Below, one piece after another: positions 42,845-52,015 of a DNA stretch of 64,000 nt. Source of the stretch: Sphingomonas sp. Leaf208 (lineage in GTDB: Bacteria; Pseudomonadota; Alphaproteobacteria; Sphingomonadales; Sphingomonadaceae); contig NZ_LMKH01000035.1 of the NCBI RefSeq assembly GCF_001421415.1, positions 307,655 through 371,654 on the forward strand. The letters run 5' to 3'. The notes beneath the pieces were generated by a model. The model worked only from the letters and a program-made list of their open reading frames with translations, did not search any database and was not told where the DNA came from. The first letter of the stretch is position 1. Every line of letters starts with the position of its first letter. The translations under genes and the position numbers were made by a program.

Positions 42845-43357
42845 ATGCAGGCGCACGAAGCACAAGGCTGGATCAGCTACGCGATCACCGCGGTCGTCAT
42901 CGGCATAGTCTTCGCGGTCCGCTGGCGCCGCATGAGCGTGGCGAAACCTCTAAAGCTTGAACGCCTCTGGATCTTTCCTGCGATCTACGCCGCCGTCACG
43001 CTCTACATGTTCGCGATGTACCCGCCGCACGGCCTCGCTTGGCTGTTCTGCGCGCTGGCTTTGGTGATGGGCGCAGCACTAGGCTGGCAACGCGGCAAGC
43101 TCATGCGCATCACGATCAACCCCGATAGCCACGCACTCAACACGACGTCCTCACCGGCAGCGGTCCTGTTCATCGTAGCGATCGTCGCAGTCCGCACCGG
43201 CGCGCGCGCCGTGATCGGCGATGGCCACGCGCTCCACCTCGACGCCTTCGCCATCACCGACATGCTGGTCGCGTTGGCGCTAGGCCTGTTCACCACCCAA
43301 CGAATCGAAATGTATCTCCGCGCCAAGCGGATGCTCGAAACGGCACGCGTCCGCTAA
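42845..43357 (+). CDS. Membrane protein, CcdC/DUF1453-like
   Basis: ATG 42845, with GGGGGA 4 bases before it, gives 170 residues; a GTG four codons earlier is possible. Five hydrophobic segments alternate with short charged loops (WISYAITAVVIGIVFAVRW, WIFPAIYAAVTLYMFAMY, and others). RWRRMSVAKPLKLERLWIFP and TTQRIEMYLRAKRML resemble CcdC-type membrane proteins. Its biochemical role is unknown. The neighbours are repeats on both sides; the next gene is convergent. Confidence 0.7.
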   Translation: MQAHEAQGWISYAITAVVIGIVFAVRWRRMSVAKPLKLERLWIFPAIYAAVTLYMFAMYPPHGLAWLFCALALVMGAALGWQRGKLMRITINPDSHALNTTSSPAAVLFIVAIVAVRTGARAVIGDGHALHLDAFAITDMLVALALGLFTTQRIEMYLRAKRMLETARVR

Positions 43358-43374
43358 CCCCCCGCTGCAAAATG

Positions 43375-43499
43375 ATCCTCCCCGCCAGGGGGAGGTGGCT
43401 GGCCCTTGCCAGACGGAGGGGGAGGTAAGGAGCCACGTTGGTTCCGTATCCTCCCCCTCCGTCACCTTCGGCGACACCTCCCCCTGGCGGGGGAGGATT
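43375..43499. repeat. Intergenic palindrome, family F
   Basis: Arms ATCCTCCCCGCCAGGGGGAG and CTCCCCCTGGCGGGGGAGGA are inverted around about 80 bases with further inner pairing (GACGGAGGGGGAGG and CCTCCCCCTCCGTC). Only one copy of this type is visible here. It lies between convergent genes and may end both transcripts. Confidence 0.82.
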
Positions 43500-43512
43500 A
43501 CAGGTCTCGCCA

Positions 43513-44409
43513 TCAAGCAATCGCCTGCTCCGTCTCTTCCCGTCGCCGCACATGCTCGCGCCACACGATATACAACCCGCTAGCCACGATGACCGGCGCC
43601 CCAACCCACGTCGCCTCCGCCGGCAAAGTGTCGAACACCAGCCACCCCAGCAACGTCGCCCACAACAGACTAGAATAATCCATCGGCACCACCACCGACA
43701 CCGGCCCGAGCCGCAACGACGTCGTCATCGCGATCTGCGCCAGCCCGCCGAATATCCCGACGCTCGCCAGACACACCCACGCGACCAGATCATGCGACTG
43801 CGCCGCCCGCCCGTAAAACACGGACAACGGAATTAACGACAGCGCCGAGAACCAGAACACCGTCGTCAGCGCGCTCTCGGTCTTGCCGATCTGCCGCAAC
43901 AGGATCGACACGCTCGCCGTCCCGAACGCCCCCGCAAGCGCACACCCCGCACCCCATAACGGAAAGTGATCGCCGCTTCCGGGCTGTGCGACGATCAACA
44001 CACCCGCAAACCCGGTCGCGACCGCCGCCCAGCGGTGCCACCCGGTCGGCTCGCGCAACACCAGCGCCCCCAGGATCGTCGCGAACACCGGCACCGTGAA
44101 CCCGATCGTCGTCGCCTCCGCGAGCGGCAACGCGACGATCCCGTTGAAGGTAAATGCCATCGCCGAAAGCCCGACGATCGCGCGGACGATGTGCGCGGGC
44201 AGCCGCTTTGTAGCGACCGACGGCAGGCCGGGTCCGGCTAGGATTACGCCCGACACCAGCAGGCACGCTCCGAACTGACGAAAGAACAGGATCCCCGACA
44301 CGCTCGCGCCGTGCCGCTCGGCCAGCTTGATCGCGCTGTTCATCAGCGCGAAGATCACGACCGACAGCAACCGCATGCCGATGGCGGGAAGGATGCGGTC
44401 GGTGGGCAT
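43513..44409 (-). CDS. DMT-superfamily transporter (EamA family)
   Basis: The 298-residue inner-membrane protein has ten hydrophobic segments in two EamA repeats (about 10-135 and 150-285). RHGASVSGILFFRQFGACLL in repeat 1 and LRLGPVSVVVPMDYSSLLWA in repeat 2 are typical. EamA proteins export amino acids, nucleotides or other metabolites; the substrate is not readable. It is divergent from proS across 85 bases. The C-terminus is short and arginine-rich (REHVRRREETEQ). Confidence 0.82.
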   Translation of the reverse strand: MPTDRILPAIGMRLLSVVIFALMNSAIKLAERHGASVSGILFFRQFGACLLVSGVILAGPGLPSVATKRLPAHIVRAIVGLSAMAFTFNGIVALPLAEATTIGFTVPVFATILGALVLREPTGWHRWAAVATGFAGVLIVAQPGSGDHFPLWGAGCALAGAFGTASVSILLRQIGKTESALTTVFWFSALSLIPLSVFYGRAAQSHDLVAWVCLASVGIFGGLAQIAMTTSLRLGPVSVVVPMDYSSLLWATLLGWLVFDTLPAEATWVGAPVIVASGLYIVWREHVRRREETEQAIA

Positions 44410-44494
44410 GCGCGACCCCTACGCAAACCACCGCCGCGTCGCCACCCCGCAACTCACACGTGACGAACACCCCCGTACCCGCTATCCGCACCCC

Positions 44495-46030
44495 ATGATA
44501 AAGCGCGCACTCCCCGTCACCCGCGAGGCGGATTTCTCCGCCTGGTACCAGGCCGTCATCTCGGAGGCCGATCTCGCCGAGGAATCCGGCGTCCGCGGTT
44601 GCATGGTCATTCGACCATGGGGCTACGGCATCTGGGAGCGTATCCAGCGCCTGCTCGACGACCGGATCAAGGCGACCGGCCATGAAAACTGCTATTTCCC
44701 GCTCTTCATCCCGCTCTCCTACTTCGAGAAGGAGGCCGAGCACGTCGACGGGTTCGCCAAGGAAATGGCGGTGGTCACGCACCACCGCCTGAAGGCCGAC
44801 GGCTATGGCCGCCTGATCCCCGACCCCGACGCCAAGCTCGAGGAGCCGCTCGTCGTCCGGCCGACCTCCGAGATGGTCATCGGCGCCGCGTTCACGCGCT
44901 GGATCCAGTCGTGGCGCGACCTGCCCGTGCTGATCAACCAATGGGCCAACGTCGTCCGCTGGGAGATGCGCACGCGCATGTTCCTGCGCACCAGCGAGTT
45001 CCTCTGGCAGGAAGGCCACACCGCGCACGCCACCGCGGACGAGGCACGCGACGAGACGCTGAAGATGCTCGAAGTCTATCGCGATTTCGCGGAGGAATGC
45101 CTCGGCGTCCACGTGATCGCCGGCGAGAAGCCCGAGAACGAGCGCTTCCCGGGCGCCGTCGCGACCTATTCGATCGAGGCGATGATGCAGGACGGCAAGG
45201 CGCTGCAAGCCGGCACCTCGCACTTCCTCGGCACCAACTTCGCCTCGGCGCAGAACATCCGCTTCCAGAACGCAGGCGGTGAGTTCGAGCTGTGCAACAC
45301 CACCAGCTGGGGCGTGTCGACGCGGATGATCGGCGCGGTCATCATGGTCCACGGCGACGACGACGGCCTGCGCGTGCCGCCCATGATCGCGCCGTGGCAG
45401 GTCGTGATCGTGCCGATGCTGCGTGACGTCCCCGAAGACGCGGCGATCGTCGACTATTGCAAGTCGCTTCAGGCCGAACTCGCCAAGCAGTCCGCGCTCG
45501 GCGAGCCGGTCCGCGCGCTGCTCGACCTGAAACCTGCCAAGGCCGCGACCAAGCGCTGGGGCTGGGTCAAGAAGGGCGCCCCGATCGTGATCGAGGTCGG
45601 CGGCCGCGACATGGCCGGCGGCAACGTCACCGTGATCCGCCGCGATCGCCTGTACCGCGAGGATGGCAAGCTCGACAGCGTCGCCACGCCGCGCGACGCG
45701 TTCGTCGGCGAGCTCTCGGGCATGCTGGCCGAAGTGCAGGCGACGCTCCACGTCGAATCGATGAACCGCGTGAAGGGCAACATCGTCCCCGCGAACGACT
45801 TCGCCGCAGTCGAGGCGCATTTCGCGGACGGCGTGAAGAACCCCGGCTGGGTCGACGTCCGCTGGTCGAAGCCGACCGGCGCGGCACTCGATAAGGTCGT
45901 CGAGCGGTTGAAGGCGCTGAAGCTCACGATCCGCAACGCGCCGATGGGGCAAACCGGGTGCGACGACGGCGCTTGCATCTTCACCGGCGAACCCGCGGTG
46001 GAACGCATCCTGATCGGCCGCGCCTACTAG
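44495..46030 (+). CDS. proS: Prolyl-tRNA synthetase, archaeal/eukaryote-like type
   Basis: ATG 44495 gives 511 residues. Class II motifs are visible. YFPLFIPLSYFEKEAEHVDG and VVRPTSEMVIGAAFTRWIQS come first. VLINQWANVVRWEMRTRMFL then RTSEFLWQEGHTAHAT is motif 2, and the TSWGVSTRMIGAVIMVHGDD region is motif 3. The anticodon-binding domain and a C-terminal extension ending ERILIGRAY follow. The lack of the bacterial INS editing domain and the C-terminal extension fit the ProS type of archaea, eukaryotes and some bacteria. It charges tRNA-Pro in the cytoplasm. It stands alone. Confidence 0.94.
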   Translation: MIKRALPVTREADFSAWYQAVISEADLAEESGVRGCMVIRPWGYGIWERIQRLLDDRIKATGHENCYFPLFIPLSYFEKEAEHVDGFAKEMAVVTHHRLKADGYGRLIPDPDAKLEEPLVVRPTSEMVIGAAFTRWIQSWRDLPVLINQWANVVRWEMRTRMFLRTSEFLWQEGHTAHATADEARDETLKMLEVYRDFAEECLGVHVIAGEKPENERFPGAVATYSIEAMMQDGKALQAGTSHFLGTNFASAQNIRFQNAGGEFELCNTTSWGVSTRMIGAVIMVHGDDDGLRVPPMIAPWQVVIVPMLRDVPEDAAIVDYCKSLQAELAKQSALGEPVRALLDLKPAKAATKRWGWVKKGAPIVIEVGGRDMAGGNVTVIRRDRLYREDGKLDSVATPRDAFVGELSGMLAEVQATLHVESMNRVKGNIVPANDFAAVEAHFADGVKNPGWVDVRWSKPTGAALDKVVERLKALKLTIRNAPMGQTGCDDGACIFTGEPAVERILIGRAY

Positions 46031-46207
46031 GCGCTGACAAGCTGGGACCGGCGTCACGTCCAAGGCTGCTTACCGGCGCTGTGCCGGGAATAGTTTGTAT
46101 ACCCGATGCCATGAAGCAACCGAAACGGACCGGCCTGTTGGCTGTGTTGCCATGCTTCGTCTGCTATCATCGCCTCGGCTTTGGCGGGGCGACATTAGGG
46201 GGCGGCT

Positions 46208-46567
46208 ATGGGCGTGACCGGGATCGGCGGCTTCTTCTTCCGGGCAAAGGACCCGGAGGCGATACGCGCTTGGTATGTCGAGCATCTCGGTGTCGGCTCA
46301 GTGCCCTATGGATCGTGGGAAACGCAGGCCGGACTCAGCGTCTTCGCGCCGTTCGCGGTCGATGCCGACTATTTTTCTGCAGATCGCCCGTGGATGCTCA
46401 ATCTGCGCGTTGATGATATCGATGCCCTGATCGCGACCCTTCGTGCAGCGGAAATTGCGGTAATCACCGATCCCGAATGGGACATGCCTGGTTTCGGCCG
46501 CTTCGCGCGGATCCATGATCCGGAAGGTAATCCAATCGAACTTTGGCAACCCGAGGGTGCTGCATGA
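46208..46567 (+). CDS. VOC-family (glyoxalase/bleomycin-resistance-like) protein
   Basis: The 119-residue protein is a single VOC module: GIGGFFFRAKDPEAIRAWYV at the start, then LNLRVDDIDALIATLRAAEI and FARIHDPEGNPIELWQP, with the final Glu a likely metal ligand. Family members bind a divalent metal and act on small molecules or sequester drugs; no specific substrate can be assigned. TAGGGGG lies upstream of the start. It stands alone between proS and a family E repeat. Confidence 0.82.
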   Translation: MGVTGIGGFFFRAKDPEAIRAWYVEHLGVGSVPYGSWETQAGLSVFAPFAVDADYFSADRPWMLNLRVDDIDALIATLRAAEIAVITDPEWDMPGFGRFARIHDPEGNPIELWQPEGAA

Positions 46568-46644
46568 GGACGATAAGCGCTAAGCTGGTCTGACGAGCTG
46601 CCGGGTTCGTGGCGTACTAGAACTCGACCGGGCGAGCGCCAAGA

Positions 46645-46759
46645 CTTCCCCCCTCCCTGGAAGGGAGGGGCCGGGGGTGGGTTGGCCTGCTTGAGCCACG
46701 GGGGTTCGGGTGTGCGGAAGCCGACCCACCCCAACCCCTCCCTTCCAGGGAGGGGGGGA
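46645..46759. repeat. Intergenic palindrome, family E variant
   Basis: Arms CCCCCTCCCTGGAAGGGAGG and CCTCCCTTCCAGGGAGGGGG flank GGGTGGGTTGG and CCGACCCACCC inner arms. It lies between two convergent genes. Confidence 0.83.
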
Positions 46760-46834
46760 ACAGGTTGGCCCGTCCTCTCTAACCGGCAGGTTGCTACGGG
46801 GCTTTAGCCGAGCTTGGAACCACCACGCTCCCGT

Positions 46835-47905
46835 CTAGAACAACTCCCCCTGAGGCCCCCTCGGCGCCCGGAACAGATCGTTCCGCAAAGCAACGCGCTC
46901 CCGGTTCAGCCCATGCTTCGCGCACGCGATCCGAAACCGCGTCCCCAGCAGATCGGCCCAAGGCCCTTGCCCCCGCATTCGCGTAAAGAAGTTCGGATCG
47001 TTATCCTTGCCACCGCGGAGCGACGCGATCGTCGCCATCACCTTCCCCGCACGGTCCGGAAAATGCTCGTCGAGCCACGCGCGGAACAGCGGTGCCACCT
47101 CATGCGGCAATCGCACCGGAATGAAGAACGCCCGCGTCGCCCCAGCCTCGGCCGCCCGCGCAATCAGATGCTCGATCTCGTGATCGGTGATTGCCGGGAT
47201 GACCGGCGCGATCGAAACGTAGACCGGCACCCCCGCATCGGCGAGTTTGCGAACTGCCGCCAGCCGCCGCTCCGGATGCGGTGCACGCGGTTCGACGGTC
47301 AACGCCACCTTCGGATCGAGCGACGTGATCGACATTGCCACCGCCGCCAGCCCCTTCGCCGCCATCGGTGCCAGCAGGTCGATATCGCGCACCACGCGGT
47401 CCGACTTGGTGGTGATCGTCAGCGGATGATCGGTCTCGGCGAGCACCTCGATGATGCCGCGCGTGATCCGCCAGTCGTTCTCGATCGGTTGATAGGGATC
47501 GGTGTTCGTCCCCAGCGCCATCGGCGCGCAGGCGTATCCCGGCTTGCCGAGCTCGGCCCGCAACAGCGCTGCCGCGGATGGTTTCGCGAACAGTTTGCTC
47601 TCGAAATCCAGTCCCGGCGACAGATCGTGGAACGCATGGCTCGGCCGCGCAAAACAATAGATGCAGCCGTGCTCGCACCCGCGATACGGATTGATCGAGC
47701 GGTCGAACGGCACATCGGGCGAGGCGTTACGGCTGATGATCGTCCGCGGCGTCTCGACCGTGACCGTCGTCCGAAGTTTCGGCGCGATCCCATCGATCCC
47801 CTCGCGCATGTCGAGCCAGTCGCCATCCGCCTCGGTTTGCGGCAAGTTGAACCGCCGGCTCTCGCTGTTGAGCGTCGCACCACGAACCGGACGGGCCTGT
47901 TTCAT
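46835..47905 (-). CDS. Radical SAM protein, PA0069-like family
   Basis: The 356-residue protein has the iron-sulfur motif Cys77-x3-Cys81-x2-Cys84 (YRGCEHGCIYCFARPSH), the signature of this spore-photoproduct-lyase-related radical SAM group. GTNTDPYQPIENDWRITRGI and TITTKSDRVVRDIDLLAPM follow. Such enzymes cleave S-adenosylmethionine to a 5'-deoxyadenosyl radical. The reaction of the PA0069 group is unknown. There is no signal peptide. It is alone on the minus strand, 43 bases after the stop of the barrel gene upstream of it. Confidence 0.86.
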   Translation of the reverse strand: MKQARPVRGATLNSESRRFNLPQTEADGDWLDMREGIDGIAPKLRTTVTVETPRTIISRNASPDVPFDRSINPYRGCEHGCIYCFARPSHAFHDLSPGLDFESKLFAKPSAAALLRAELGKPGYACAPMALGTNTDPYQPIENDWRITRGIIEVLAETDHPLTITTKSDRVVRDIDLLAPMAAKGLAAVAMSITSLDPKVALTVEPRAPHPERRLAAVRKLADAGVPVYVSIAPVIPAITDHEIEHLIARAAEAGATRAFFIPVRLPHEVAPLFRAWLDEHFPDRAGKVMATIASLRGGKDNDPNFFTRMRGQGPWADLLGTRFRIACAKHGLNRERVALRNDLFRAPRGPQGELF

Positions 47906-47948
47906 GACTTGAAACTAAGCGCCGTCCAGGAACATAGCAAGAACGAAA

Positions 47949-48641
47949 TCAGAAGCGAACGCCGAGCCCTGCAACTACCTGATGCCGGCCGAAATCCAGG
48001 CTCGCCTTGTCGGTGCCGTCGGTGATCTCGTAGCCGTTATAGTCGGTGTAGACATATTCGAGCTTGCCGTAGAAATTGCGTCCGAACGCGGTCTGCACGC
48101 CTGCACCGGCATGGAAACCGCTCAGATTGTCCGACACGCGGAAATTATCCTGGGGAAAGTCACGGTCCGAATAGCCGATGCGGATCTGGCCGTTCGAATA
48201 GCCGCCCTTGATGTACAACACCGTGTTGGGGTTCAGCAGGAAGCCGCCGCGTACGCCTGCCGTCAGGTTGCGGCCGGGGGTAAGGCACGTTTCCGTCCCG
48301 TTGCCGGGGAAGCACTGCTCGACGCTCGAACCCTCGATACCGCCATAGACGCCCAGCATCATGTCGGTGTTCACGACCATGTCGTAGCCGAGTTCGCCGC
48401 CATAAGTGACGCCGCTCTTGCCCTCGCGCACGCTAGCCGAGTCGTCCGCGGTCTCGACGTTCAATTCGGTGATCACGCGGTCGTACCCGATGCGCGGCTC
48501 GGCACGGAAACCGCTGACGCCGTCGGTTGAGCCGTAGCCCGGTCCGGCGTCGCGGCCGAAATCCTGCCCGGTATCGGACTGTGCGAACGCAGGTGCCGCC
48601 GGCGTTGCGGCAAGTGCCGCGATAAGCATGAACTTGTACAT
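47949..48641 (-). CDS. Outer-membrane beta-barrel protein
   Basis: ATG 48641 gives 230 residues beginning with a signal peptide (MYKFMLIAALAATPAAPAFA). The mature part alternates hydrophobic/aromatic strands, as in FRAEPRIGYDRVITELNVET, YGGELGYDMVVNTDMMLGVY and FYGKLEYVYTDY, and ends in ...VAGLGVRF with a C-terminal Phe, the outer-membrane insertion signal. It looks like a small 8-strand barrel of the OmpA-like / Omp25-type group. Two cysteines in GSSVEQCFPGNGTETC are in a surface-loop position. Function is unknown; a porin or surface-stability role is possible. Confidence 0.83.
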   Translation of the reverse strand: MYKFMLIAALAATPAAPAFAQSDTGQDFGRDAGPGYGSTDGVSGFRAEPRIGYDRVITELNVETADDSASVREGKSGVTYGGELGYDMVVNTDMMLGVYGGIEGSSVEQCFPGNGTETCLTPGRNLTAGVRGGFLLNPNTVLYIKGGYSNGQIRIGYSDRDFPQDNFRVSDNLSGFHAGAGVQTAFGRNFYGKLEYVYTDYNGYEITDGTDKASLDFGRHQVVAGLGVRF

Positions 48642-48810
48642 TCGACGATGTCCCCTTCGGACCGGCCCCCTGGCCGATCCCACGCCGGGTTCATGGATTC
48701 GACGTGCCTTCCAGACGGTTAATTCGGTGGTGAAACATTCGTTTTCGATCTGTTTGCCCCAGTGCGAATGATCGCTCGCAGAGGTGCGGCAGAGCGCCTA
48801 GGGCAGGGAC

Positions 48811-48993
48811 ATGACGGAACAGATCACAACGGTGGAGCGCGCCTTCGAATTAGCAAGATCGGGTGCGTGCAACTCGGTCAACGACTTGCGCCAAAGACTG
48901 CGGCGTGAGGGCTATGACGCGGTGCATCTCCATCTGCACGGGGCGTCGATCAACAAACAGCTCGTCGACCTAATCCACGCCGCCAAGGGCTGA
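48811..48993 (+). CDS. Small conserved hypothetical protein (60 aa)
   Basis: The 60-residue protein MTEQITTVERAFELARSGAC continues with NSVNDLRQRLRREGYDAV and ends in IHAAKG. Two helices with a regular charge pattern and no signal peptide suggest a small soluble protein. The pattern ERAFELARSG...V.DLR..L..EGYD...HL looks protein-like rather than random. AGGGACATG gives a ribosome site close to the start. Function is unknown to me. Confidence 0.6.
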   Translation: MTEQITTVERAFELARSGACNSVNDLRQRLRREGYDAVHLHLHGASINKQLVDLIHAAKG

Positions 48994-49053
48994 CCGTCTG
49001 GTCGTGCATACGCCGCGACGCGGCCCGCCACCCGGCGGACCGCGCAACGCCGG

Positions 49054-49299
49054 TCACTTCTGTGCAAGCTCGATCGACTTCGGCATGTTCAGTCCGGCTT
49101 CTGACCATTGCGCGGCGGTCTGGCAGGTTTTTCGCCCGATCAGGCTTCCGGTCGCAGCGGGTTCGGTCAGGCAATATTGGTGGGTCTTCGCGTCGTATTT
49201 GAGGACCGTCTGCTGCGGGCGGGCAGGTGCTGCAAAGGCGGGCGCGCTGGCGACGAGTACGGTGGCGAGGGCCAGGCTCTTCAGGATCATCGAGGTCAT
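49054..49299 (-). CDS. Small exported protein of unknown function
   Basis: The 81-residue protein has a signal peptide (MTSMILKSLALATVLVASAP then AFA) and a mature region of about 58 residues. That region contains two cysteines (HQYCLTEP and RKTCQTAAQW), which could form a disulfide in the periplasm. The phrase GSLIGRKTCQTAAQWSEAGL recurs in small alphaproteobacterial exported proteins. No enzymatic motif is visible. A promoter-like sequence lies about 75 bases upstream. Confidence 0.68.
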   Translation of the reverse strand: MTSMILKSLALATVLVASAPAFAAPARPQQTVLKYDAKTHQYCLTEPAATGSLIGRKTCQTAAQWSEAGLNMPKSIELAQK

Positions 49300-49610
49300 G
49301 GTAGCGTCCTTCAGTAGGTGAGACGCGCCCGGCTGGGCGGTATCTCGACTACTGCATCGACCGTGCCAGTTATATAATACAGCAGCACACAGCGGTGAAC
49401 GTGTTCAGTCAGCGAGATATTTTCGCCAGTTCCTGACGCAGTTCCGGTCCGTTCTGACTGGTGGGATGCGCCACATCTTGGCAAAAATTGCAGCAAATTG
49501 GGAAGGGCGGTATTCGGTACCCGTCGCTCTTTTGCACGCCAGGCAGGGGGCGCAGCAGCTAGCCGGGACGGGAAGGCAGGGGAGTTACCAGCACCCCTCA
49601 AGCAAAAGGT
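49300..49610. other. Intergenic region with a promoter-like site, no gene
   Basis: About 310 bases separate the small exported protein from moaB. No supported gene is seen. TGAACGTGTTCA at 49397-49408 is an inverted repeat, and on the minus strand TATTAT (49379-49374) could be a -10 element for the gene at 49299, with the palindrome over the -35 position. Confidence 0.35.
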
Positions 49611-50138
49611 TCAGCGTTCCAGTAGCCGCGGCATCAGCTCGACGAAGTTGCAGGGGCGGTGGCGGCTGTCGAGCTGGTCGCGGAGAATGCCGTCCCAGCC
49701 GTCCTTCACCGCACCGGTCGAGCCCGGCAGCGCGAAGATATAGGTGCCGTGCGACACGCAGGCGCACGCACGCGACTGGACCGTCGAGGTGCCGATCGTC
49801 TGGTAGCTGAGCATGCGGAAAAGCTCGCCGAAGCCGGGGATCATCTTTTCCGCGACCTGTTCCACCGCTTCGGGGGTCACGTCGCGCCCGGTCACGCCGG
49901 TGCCGCCGGTGGTGATGATGCAGTCGATCTCCGGATCGCCGATCCAGGCGTGCAGGCGCGAGACGATCGTCTCGACGTCGTCCTTCTCGATCCGGCGGTC
50001 GGCGAGGACATGGCTAGCTTCGGTCAACCGCGCGACCAAAGTATCGCCCGAGCGGTCCTCGGCAAGGCCGCGCGTGTCCGATACCGTCAGCACGGCAATC
50101 CTTACCGGCAGGAACGTCCGGCTCTCGTCGATCGGCAT
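49611..50138 (-). CDS. moaB: Molybdenum cofactor biosynthesis protein MoaB
   Basis: ATG 50138 gives 175 residues, typical of Moa[21 protein letters not shown] at the start, [20 protein letters not shown] and [17 protein letters not shown] are the MPT-binding signatures. MoaB-type proteins adenylylate molybdopterin before Mo insertion (MogA-like step). It starts 5 bases after the lytic transglycosylase gene on the same strand, so the genes are co-transcribed although their functions differ. Confidence 0.92.
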   Translation of the reverse strand: MPIDESRTFLPVRIAVLTVSDTRGLAEDRSGDTLVARLTEASHVLADRRIEKDDVETIVSRLHAWIGDPEIDCIITTGGTGVTGRDVTPEAVEQVAEKMIPGFGELFRMLSYQTIGTSTVQSRACACVSHGTYIFALPGSTGAVKDGWDGILRDQLDSRHRPCNFVELMPRLLER

Positions 50139-50143
50139 GAAAC

Positions 50144-52015
50144 TCAGTCCGCGCGCGTGACAGTGGTGGATTGCGGTCCGACGCTGGCATTTACCGCTAC
50201 GGTGGCGTTCAAGGGCGCCGTGCTCGCACGATATTGCGTGTACGGCTTGGCCGCCATCCGCACCGCGGTCGCGCCCGGCAGGCCGGGGAAGCGGGGCCAC
50301 ATGCCCTGCGCCAGCGCGTTGCGGCTGGTCGACGCCTTCTTGCCGCCCTGCGCCTCGTACATCCAGTAATTGCGCAGCACGGTGGTGACGTAGCCGCGCG
50401 TCTCCCAATACGGGATGCTCTCGATATACATCAGCGGATCGCCGTTATCGTGGACGATCGCGTTCCAGTCGCCGACCGGGCGCGGCCCCGCATTATACGC
50501 CGCGATCACCTTGGGCAGCAGCCCGCCGGTGACGCCCGCCATGTCGCGCAGCCGTTCGAGATGACGCTGGCCGACATCCATGTTGGTGCTCGGCTTGGTC
50601 AGCGCTTTCACGTCGATCGAAGTGCCACGTTCGCGCGCGAAGTCGGTCGCGGCGGCGGGCATGATCTGCATCAGGCCGTACGCGCCGGCCGGGCTCTTGA
50701 TCGTGTTGCGGAACCGCGACTCCTCGAGCGTGTGCGCGTAGACCAGCGCCTTGTCGATGTGCCAGCCGCTGTCGGGCGTCCAGTTCGGCGTCGGATAGCG
50801 CGCCTCGGCGGTCGACGTGACCCCCTGCGGGCAGTTGTGCGCGAGCCAGACGGTCGTCGCGGGCAGGCTCAGCGCTTCCGCCACCCGGACCAGGTTGGCG
50901 AACTCGCGCGGATCGCCGATCTTCGCCTGCTGGCGGATGACGGTATCGGCAAGGTCGGTCTCGCCAACCTCGACCAAGGCAGCGGCGACGCGCACGTTCG
51001 GACGCTTGCCGACGACCTTCCAGTCACTGGCCACGAGCCCGCCGACCGAGGTGCCCTTGTCCTTCATCGCCAATTGCTGGCGTGCGAGCTGGCCGTAAAA
51101 GCTCTCGCCGAACTGCGCTGCGGCCTTCAGCCGGCCTTCGATCTTGTCGGGCCGCGAGCACACCATGTCCGCGCGCGACGCCCAGTACAAAGCCGCCGCG
51201 CGGAGATCGACATCGCCGGCCCGCGCCGCGACACCTTCGAACCCGGTTTCGGCATTCGCGCAATCATTCTGCCGCCATGCCGACAGCGCGCCGACCCAGC
51301 GACCCTGGACTGCCCAGTCGCCGACGCCGTCCTGTGCCTTCGCCGCCATCACGCGCGCGCTCACGTCGTCGCCCTGGAGGAAGTAAATCCACGCAATCTT
51401 CTGCTGCCACTCGGTCAGCGCTTCCGGAGTAAGCCCTGGCGTACTCTCCAGCAGCGACTGCGCCTCGCGGCCCATGTCCGCCTTGACGTAGGGCTGCATC
51501 TTCAGCGCGAGATCGGCGGCGATCATGTCGCCCTGCAGGCTCTTGGCACGGACGCGACGCGGCGCGCCGTCCTGCCAGATCAGCCGCTGCGTCGTGGGGA
51601 GGGGAGGTAAGTCGACCGCGCCGCGAGTCGTTGCAAGGCGCGAAATCTGCGCGGCTTCGGGCAGTTCGGGCGCTTCGTTGAGCAGCGCGACCAGTGGCTC
51701 CATCTCGACGCGGGGTGAGCCCTTCGCCGTGTACATTTCGGCGCGCGCGATCGCGTGCAGCGGGCCGGGCTTCATCGTGTCGAGCCCGATCTGCGCGTCG
51801 GTCCACTTGCCGTCGCGGATCGCCGCAAACACGGTCCTGTACGCCTCGCGCTGGCTGGCATCGAGCTGGTCGGGAATCTGTTCGATCGTCGGTGCGCCGA
51901 TCAACTGCGTCGTGCCGAGCCGAGCATCGCCAGCGGGCTCACCGGCAACGGTCGCCGCGAGTGCTGGAAAGGGGAGGGCGCTGAGCCCCAGAACGATAGC
52001 TAGAGTCCGAATCAT
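50144..52015 (-). CDS. slt: Soluble lytic murein transglycosylase
   Basis: The 623-residue protein has a signal peptide ([20 protein letters not shown]) and a long helical superstructure (about 35-400) like the U-shaped domain of Slt70. The C-terminal goose-type lysozyme fold follows. The catalytic Glu is Glu432 in [35 protein letters not shown] and [13 protein letters not shown] are the other family motifs. It cleaves peptidoglycan strands to 1,6-anhydro products in the periplasm. It overlaps the UDG-like gene before it and lies just before moaB. Confidence 0.92.
   Translation of the reverse strand: MIRTLAIVLGLSALPFPALAATVAGEPAGDARLGTTQLIGAPTIEQIPDQLDASQREAYRTVFAAIRDGKWTDAQIGLDTMKPGPLHAIARAEMYTAKGSPRVEMEPLVALLNEAPELPEAAQISRLATTRGAVDLPPLPTTQRLIWQDGAPRRVRAKSLQGDMIAADLALKMQPYVKADMGREAQSLLESTPGLTPEALTEWQQKIAWIYFLQGDDVSARVMAAKAQDGVGDWAVQGRWVGALSAWRQNDCANAETGFEGVAARAGDVDLRAAALYWASRADMVCSRPDKIEGRLKAAAQFGESFYGQLARQQLAMKDKGTSVGGLVASDWKVVGKRPNVRVAAALVEVGETDLADTVIRQQAKIGDPREFANLVRVAEALSLPATTVWLAHNCPQGVTSTAEARYPTPNWTPDSGWHIDKALVYAHTLEESRFRNTIKSPAGAYGLMQIMPAAATDFARERGTSIDVKALTKPSTNMDVGQRHLERLRDMAGVTGGLLPKVIAAYNAGPRPVGDWNAIVHDNGDPLMYIESIPYWETRGYVTTVLRNYWMYEAQGGKKASTSRNALAQGMWPRFPGLPGATAVRMAAKPYTQYRASTAPLNATVAVNASVGPQSTTVTRAD

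Noticed and set aside
43790..46063. 757-residue minus-strand frame opposite proS and the DMT transporter
   Set aside because: It overlaps two convincing genes and has a composition typical of antisense frames.
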